A DNA stretch of 10,766 nucleotides. Origin: an uncultured Bacilli bacterium (GTDB lineage: Bacteria; Bacillota_I; Bacilli_A; RFN20; CAG-826). The DNA lies in NCBI GenBank assembly GCA_934168325.1, contig CAKPNG010000044.1, positions 1 through 10,766 of the forward strand. Direction: 5' to 3'. The position numbers were made by a program, and so were the translations under genes. Within the stretch, counting starts at the first letter, position 1, and each line of letters begins with the position of its first letter. The notes beneath the pieces are model-generated. The model made no database searches. It was not told where the DNA came from and was given only the letters and a program-made list of their open reading frames with translations. Positions 6,324 to 10,766 of this stretch are shown one piece after another.

Positions 6324-8946
6324 ATTGCCTATAGAATAACTCTGGAATGTTGTAGGCGATATCTTTTATATCGTCAACGACTGATTGCTTGTCGCATTCG
6401 AGAATAGAAGGCTTAAGTTTATATTCACCATTAACTTTAATTACGTACTGGTCCTGGTGTTTCTTGATGTAATCAGCAGTATCACGTTCAAACCCGTTTC
6501 TTTGAAGAAAGATTGTCAATTCATTAGTTGAGCCATATTCTACATATTCATACCAGTCATTTTTGAATGGCTGCCCATTTGTTTTAAGTTTCTTATACTC
6601 GTTTGAAAAGCGTAAGAAGTAATTTGCAATGCTGAAAAGGATGACGTTTTCAATTATCTGAAGCGTATCACCAATGACAATGTTTTTGTGCTGTTGTGAA
6701 TTATTGTATGGAACGACGCTGCGGTCAGGAAGCTGAACCATTTCACCGTGTTGAAGATTGTGATTTAATGTGTCCTGAAGCAATTGCTTCAAACCATAGC
6801 TATTCATCCAGCGAGTAAGGATTACCGCATAGTAATTGATTTTATTTCCATTTCCAAGTGTCTTTTTTTCATAAATTGACCATTTGAAAACATCGTTTAA
6901 TTTCCATAAGAAATCTCTCAAATCGTTATATTCAACGTTGCCATTTACTAAGTCTGGATATTTAAGACCTTCTTCATTTATCGCATATACCAAACGTTCT
7001 GTTTGGTCAGGCGAAACATTGATATCATCATCTGGTTCAGCTTTTTTGGCAGTGGTATCAGTAAAGTGTGATTTTATCTTAGCAATTGATTCTTCATTTA
7101 AGACTGAGTTAAATTGCTCTCGCACAACACTTTGTCTATCTTTCATGATATCCCTAAGTAGAATAAGGCTTGTTTTACGCATAAGATTATATTCTTCGTC
7201 TTTAACGCTATCTGGATGAGGAATTTGTGTATTTCCTTTAGCCAAATTCTCGACTATAGTCATTTTACTACAAAGAGATAAAGATTCTGTAAGAGCGACT
7301 TTTTGATCTGGAACATCTTTGATTAACAACTCCTTAATGGTATCCATAGAAGTGTGCTTTTCTTGGCGGATAATAAAGACATTGCCATATAGGTTATACT
7401 CGATTCTTCCAACTCGGCCTAGCATGTTCTTGAATTCAACAGCGCTCATTGTGCCAGCATTGCCAATATTGCAACTAACGGCTATCAAATTATCAGCAGG
7501 CAAATTAACACCTTCAATAATGGTGGAAGTGCAGAAGATTGCCTTAATCTTTTTAACACGATAAAGTTCCTCGATTTTGGTTCTTACATGAAGAGGAAGA
7601 TATCCAACATGGTAAGCTACGCCTTTCCTAATTAAGTCTGCTAAATAATAATCAGAGTGAATATCGTTTCTTATTTCGTCTGCAAGATCATCAAGTTCCC
7701 TTTCATTCAGATATGTTACTAATGAGTCTTTTGCATAATCAATAGCCATAGTCACAGCTTTATTCTTTCCCGAACAGTAAATTAAGGTTGATTTGGTTAG
7801 GTCTTTCTGGATTATTGAGCGAACCAAGTCATTGATTGTAACGCTTGGACTTAATGCTTGAATATCCTCAAAGACGTTCTTTCCTTTTTTGTGTGGATTG
7901 AAGACAAGCATTTTATGTTCTTTCAAATCCAGCACATATTTCATTTGACTTACAGGAGTGAATGTGGTTTTTAAGATTGTAGGTTCTAACTGTTCATAGT
8001 TAGGTAGAATTTTTAAGAATGTTCCTGGATTAGGAATGTTAGGCGAAGCCAAAATTAAATGAGGTTGTCTTTCTCTTTGAAGCAACATATCGGTAACTTT
8101 GAAATAAAAAGTAGCTCTTCCGTCAAACATTGAGATTCTATGTGCTTCGTCTATGAATAGGAAATCAACGCTTAAAGTTGGAAAAGATATCAAAGTATAC
8201 AGTAATCTTTCTGGAGTCATAACCATGATGAAGTTCTTGTTTTCATCCTTTAGGTGTGGTGAATTACCTGAAGTGATTACTCTATAGTTTTGCTTTTCAA
8301 GCCCATCTTTTAAATCTTCTTTGATGATATTCGTTGATATTTCACTTATAAGTGCCTTGGTAGGAACAAGAATGGCAAAATTACCCTTATATCCAGATAA
8401 AACCTTATCCTTGATAAACATTCTCATGATTAGAGATTTGCCTAAAGAAGTAGGACCAGAATAACTGAATACCTTATCGTTTAGATGATTGTAAATCTCC
8501 TTTTGCGGATGGAAGAAATACTTATTTTCTTGATGCGGAATTTCCAAATAATCCAAATCAAAATTGCTGTATAGCTCATCAAAGAAAGAAGAACTCCTGT
8601 ATTTGGTCCTGATAAGCTGAAGGCCACGATAGTTTCCTATATTTTGAAGAATTGATGATGCATAGGCTTTTACTTTTGCATCGGTCGGATAAAGGGCATT
8701 AAGTAAGGCTACAATTTCCTGAGCCCATGCTTTATGCTTCTCTGAATTTGGATGCCCATAAGACTTTGATAATATGTCCGCAAATCGTAAAGCATGTTCT
8801 CTGTTTATCGGCCTATTTCTATGTATGGTCCCCAATAGCTGCATTGAGTAGTTGAAAAGAATGGTGTTATAAATCTCGTTCAAATATTCATTATCATCAA
8901 TTTTGCTATAGATTGCATCACCAAGAGTAGAGTATGTTGGTTTCAT
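6322..8946 (-). CDS. hamB: HamB-like SF2 (DEAH-box) helicase of a Hachiman-type system
   Basis: This 874-residue protein has a full set of superfamily 2 helicase motifs. Walker A is SGPTSLGKS (163-171), motif II DEAH (266-269), motif III LASPN (299-303), motif IV TLIYCSGKN (387-395), motif V STIIEGVNLPA (474-484) and motif VI GRVGR (510-514). The N-terminal ~150 residues are helical; the C-terminal ~340 residues are less conserved and partly charged (about 635-650). Spacing and the IEGVNLPA/GRVGR pattern resemble Ski2-type helicases such as HamB. In Hachiman, HamB works with the HamA nuclease and senses damaged or altered DNA during phage infection. The ATG at 8946 follows the HamA-like stop by 3 bp, with its GGAGGTG site inside the end of that gene. 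This implies translational coupling. The related AbpB helicase of AbpAB is an alternative label. Confidence 0.88.
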   Translation of the reverse strand: MKPTYSTLGDAIYSKIDDNEYLNEIYNTILFNYSMQLLGTIHRNRPINREHALRFADILSKSYGHPNSEKHKAWAQEIVALLNALYPTDAKVKAYASSILQNIGNYRGLQLIRTKYRSSSFFDELYSNFDLDYLEIPHQENKYFFHPQKEIYNHLNDKVFSYSGPTSLGKSLIMRMFIKDKVLSGYKGNFAILVPTKALISEISTNIIKEDLKDGLEKQNYRVITSGNSPHLKDENKNFIMVMTPERLLYTLISFPTLSVDFLFIDEAHRISMFDGRATFYFKVTDMLLQRERQPHLILASPNIPNPGTFLKILPNYEQLEPTILKTTFTPVSQMKYVLDLKEHKMLVFNPHKKGKNVFEDIQALSPSVTINDLVRSIIQKDLTKSTLIYCSGKNKAVTMAIDYAKDSLVTYLNERELDDLADEIRNDIHSDYYLADLIRKGVAYHVGYLPLHVRTKIEELYRVKKIKAIFCTSTIIEGVNLPADNLIAVSCNIGNAGTMSAVEFKNMLGRVGRIEYNLYGNVFIIRQEKHTSMDTIKELLIKDVPDQKVALTESLSLCSKMTIVENLAKGNTQIPHPDSVKDEEYNLMRKTSLILLRDIMKDRQSVVREQFNSVLNEESIAKIKSHFTDTTAKKAEPDDDINVSPDQTERLVYAINEEGLKYPDLVNGNVEYNDLRDFLWKLNDVFKWSIYEKKTLGNGNKINYYAVILTRWMNSYGLKQLLQDTLNHNLQHGEMVQLPDRSVVPYNNSQQHKNIVIGDTLQIIENVILFSIANYFLRFSNEYKKLKTNGQPFKNDWYEYVEYGSTNELTIFLQRNGFERDTADYIKKHQDQYVIKVNGEYKLKPSILECDKQSVVDDIKDIAYNIPELFYRQ

Positions 8947-8949
8947 GAT

Positions 8950-10389
8950 TTACACCTCCAGTGCCTCAGACATAATGGCCTGTGTATCAATTAATGCATC
9001 GTTAAGTGGCAAGGCAAAAATATAGAAAGAATATGATTCTAAACCCAGTGATTTTATTTTTCTTTCTATATATGGAATTGCAGACTTCAAATCAGCTTCG
9101 AGCTCAGCTTTTATATCCTTTTTGTACTCTTCATTGATGGGGTTGTAAGCAACATCGACAGAGTATCCTAAAAATAATCCAAAGGCAGGATCTGGCTTTT
9201 CTAAACCAGAGCCTTTCTTGGGAATAATCATTGCTTCGAGCGCTTTATTGGTTTCCAAACCGAATTCCTGATTCAAGATGGTAGTTGCCAAAAGTTCCAG
9301 CTCATCTTTGGTCGAGTTTTTAATGTTAATGACTTGCTGGAACGCATTGTCAATAGCAGTATTTAATGATTCTATAGTGTCGGTTGCACCGAATATGAGT
9401 TGATTGAATAGCCGGTCACCCTTTTTCAATGTGAGGATATGGATGCCAGAAGAGGTGCTCTCATATAAGCCGCTTTTATCTTGAAGTTCCATTTTTGAGA
9501 AAATCTTAGGCGCATGTAAAACACACTCCAAAAATGAATAGAGCATAAGTTCATTAAAATGTGAGATGGTTGGCTTGGAAGCGACTCTCCTTTTATATGA
9601 TCTAATTGCATTGACTGCCAATTTGGAAGATTCGTTTCTAACTTCATAACTATTTCTGGCAGCTCTTGAATAGATGTAACGTCCAATATTATCTTGGATA
9701 AAGCCTTGTATCTTAGTGTAATCAATTTTACCGCTTGTAACATCAAGGCAATAAAATTCAAGTGTGCTGTTATTTGGAACAGACAATTCGTAACAACTTA
9801 TTTTATTGAAAACCTCATCAAAGGTTTCAGAATCAAGGGTTAATGGAACCTTAGAGAATACCTTTGTTTCCTTTGTAATAAGTCGGATATTCTTTCCGTT
9901 TGATAAATTCGTATCAAAAAAGGCTGAATCTATTTCTTTTATGCTTTCTTTAAAAGAGCGGTTATCAATATGGATAACAACGTAGTAGTAGACATTGGCG
10001 ATTAAGTCAGCAAATGAAAATATCTGTTTTTCTACGATATCTTGCTTTGTGTACCCTTCGTCCATAAATCCAATTTGAGTAGCATCAGGGATGTTGTCAT
10101 CCTTAAGTACTGCTTGAATAGCAGAAACAACTAACTGCTTACCTGCATAGTCAAAATTTGGTTCGAATTTTGTTTTTATTTCATCGACGAGTTCTTCTTT
10201 GTCTATTTTTAACAAATTGGAGTCGACAAGATTATTCTTGCCAGATAAATAACCGCTTTGAATATTTGACTCCATTGAGCCTTTATCCACGATTTCCAAC
10301 AAATCATTAATCATCGTGAATTGCTTTCTTGATGCTAATTTATAGTGGCATAGGATTTTTAGGAAGGTTCCAAGACATAACTTTTTCAA
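8950..10389 (-). CDS. hamA: Long HamA-like (DUF1837) protein of a Hachiman-type system
   Basis: This 479-residue protein is encoded directly upstream of the HamB-like helicase. The DUF1837-like region is at about 275-465: FNELMLYSFLE (278-288), APKIFSKMEL (293-302), SSGIH (314-317 region), IFGATD (332-337), AIDNAF (345-350) and FYIFALPLNDA (455-465). HamA is a PD-(D/E)xK-type effector nuclease held by HamB. From memory of the family, catalytic residues sit in a D-GIH motif and a GExK motif. Here these read SSGIH and GATD, so standard catalytic residues appear changed. An extra N-terminal region of about 170 residues starts with an HTH-like helix set and SGYLSGKNN (45-53), making the protein longer than typical HamA (about 250-330, as I recall). 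The start is TTG at 10389, chosen because GGAGG (10403-10399) lies 9 bp upstream and it follows the HTH gene stop by 1 bp. The helicase pairing makes the system call fairly firm; nuclease activity is uncertain. Confidence 0.75.
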   Translation of the reverse strand: MKKLCLGTFLKILCHYKLASRKQFTMINDLLEIVDKGSMESNIQSGYLSGKNNLVDSNLLKIDKEELVDEIKTKFEPNFDYAGKQLVVSAIQAVLKDDNIPDATQIGFMDEGYTKQDIVEKQIFSFADLIANVYYYVVIHIDNRSFKESIKEIDSAFFDTNLSNGKNIRLITKETKVFSKVPLTLDSETFDEVFNKISCYELSVPNNSTLEFYCLDVTSGKIDYTKIQGFIQDNIGRYIYSRAARNSYEVRNESSKLAVNAIRSYKRRVASKPTISHFNELMLYSFLECVLHAPKIFSKMELQDKSGLYESTSSGIHILTLKKGDRLFNQLIFGATDTIESLNTAIDNAFQQVINIKNSTKDELELLATTILNQEFGLETNKALEAMIIPKKGSGLEKPDPAFGLFLGYSVDVAYNPINEEYKKDIKAELEADLKSAIPYIERKIKSLGLESYSFYIFALPLNDALIDTQAIMSEALEV

Positions 10390-10390
10390 A

Positions 10391-10609
10391 TTACATCACC
10401 TCCGATTCATTAAATTCGACATCGACGATATCGCCAATATTACAATTTAATACCTTACAAATTCGACCTAGCGTTTCTAAGCTAACTGATCCGCCTTTGC
10501 TCATTGTAGCAAGCGTAGAAGGACTCAGCTTAACTTTAACTGCTAGGTCCTTTTTCTTTAGTTTATTGTCGATTAGTAATTTCCAAAGTTTATTAAATGA
10601 AAACGACAT
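10391..10609 (-). CDS. Small Cro/C1-type HTH regulator of the Hachiman-type operon
   Basis: This is a 72-residue, single-domain XRE-family protein. Residues 19-39 carry the helix-turn-helix (KKKDLAVKVKLSPSTLATMS), followed by SLETLGRICKVLNCNIGDIV, the pattern of YozG-like regulators. Three starts are possible: GTG 10618, ATG 10612 and ATG 10609. AGGTG at 10620-10616 is 6 bp from ATG 10609 but only 3 bp from ATG 10612, so 10609 is preferred. The gene leads the operon, and its last codons overlap the ribosome binding site of the HamA-like gene. By position it is probably an autoregulator that keeps the toxic system low. A role as a structural part of the system is less likely but not excluded. 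Confidence 0.87.
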   Translation of the reverse strand: MSFSFNKLWKLLIDNKLKKKDLAVKVKLSPSTLATMSKGGSVSLETLGRICKVLNCNIGDIVDVEFNESEVM

Positions 10610-10646
10610 CATTATCACCTACACAATTTCTGAAATATCTAACTTT

Positions 10647-10675
10647 ATTATATCATCATTGCAAATATTAAACAA
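10647..10675 (-). promoter_or_regulatory. Promoter of the HTH-hamA-hamB operon
   Basis: On the minus strand, TTGTTT (10675-10670) and a perfect TATAAT (10652-10647) are separated by 17 bp. TGA directly before the -10 gives an extended -10 element. The small dyad AACA-TT-TGTT overlaps the -35 box and could be an operator for the HTH protein. The leader is about 30 nt. Confidence 0.72.
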
Positions 10676-10691
10676 ATGTTCGCTTACAAAA

Positions 10692-10766
10692 GTTTGCGTT
10701 TCATATTTGTAGGTCGATAAAAAAATAAAAGAGCCCTATAATTAAATTTGCAGAAATAAAAAGAGG
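10692..10766. repeat. Right arm of 75-bp perfect terminal inverted repeat
   Basis: This is the exact reverse complement of 2-76. It reaches the last base of the window, so its outer limit is not seen. Its inner edge is 16 bp from the -35 box of the Hachiman operon, nearly the same distance as on the left. Promoters on both sides therefore read inward from the repeat. Confidence 0.95.

Noticed and set aside
6884..7564. Plus-strand open frames opposite the helicase gene
   Set aside because: They are antisense to conserved helicase regions and have no start signals.
9426..9761. 111-codon minus-strand frame inside hamA
   Set aside because: It is an alternative frame fully within the longer HamA-like gene, with no ribosome binding site or recognisable features.
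10329..10712. Plus-strand open frame across the HTH gene and promoter
   Set aside because: It overlaps the minus-strand regulator, its promoter and the inverted repeat, and has a composition typical of an antisense shadow.

Overview
The window is AT-rich DNA from a bacterium that uses the standard code: tryptophan is TGG and genes end with TAA or TGA. Strong Shine-Dalgarno sites, encoded tRNA CCA ends and U-tailed terminators fit a low-GC Bacillota or Mollicutes-related lineage. The species cannot be named from the sequence.

Left part (1-1386): a 75-bp repeat arm, a small four-helix membrane protein with a SHOCT tail (144-644), then tRNA-Pro(UGG) and tRNA-Arg(ACG), each followed by a hairpin terminator. 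A gene-free stretch of about 330 bp follows. It holds two terminator-like hairpins, an array of near-identical ~33-bp hairpin repeats, and a promoter with a dyad in its spacer.

Middle (1387-6272, + strand): a tightly packed operon encoding a Cro/C1-type regulator, a HsdM-like adenine methyltransferase split by a frameshift at an A7 tract, a two-TRD HsdS specificity subunit, and a DUF262 (GmrS/ParB-like) protein. No HsdR translocase is present. The hsdS gene carries three perfect 21-bp heptad-coding repeats and a 91-bp perfect direct repeat. Both could change its specificity by recombination.

Right part (6322-10612, - strand): a second operon, read right to left, encoding a small HTH regulator, a long HamA-like (DUF1837) protein and a HamB-like SF2 helicase. 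This is a Hachiman-type (or related AbpAB-type) anti-phage system. The two operons converge on one bidirectional terminator at 6274-6323.

The two ends of the window (2-76 and 10692-10766) are a perfect 75-bp inverted repeat, so the whole content is bracketed by inverted copies of one sequence. This may be an element or inversion boundary, or an assembly break at a dispersed repeat. Overall this looks like a defence island next to tRNA genes, with two self-regulated systems and several possible sites for variation.
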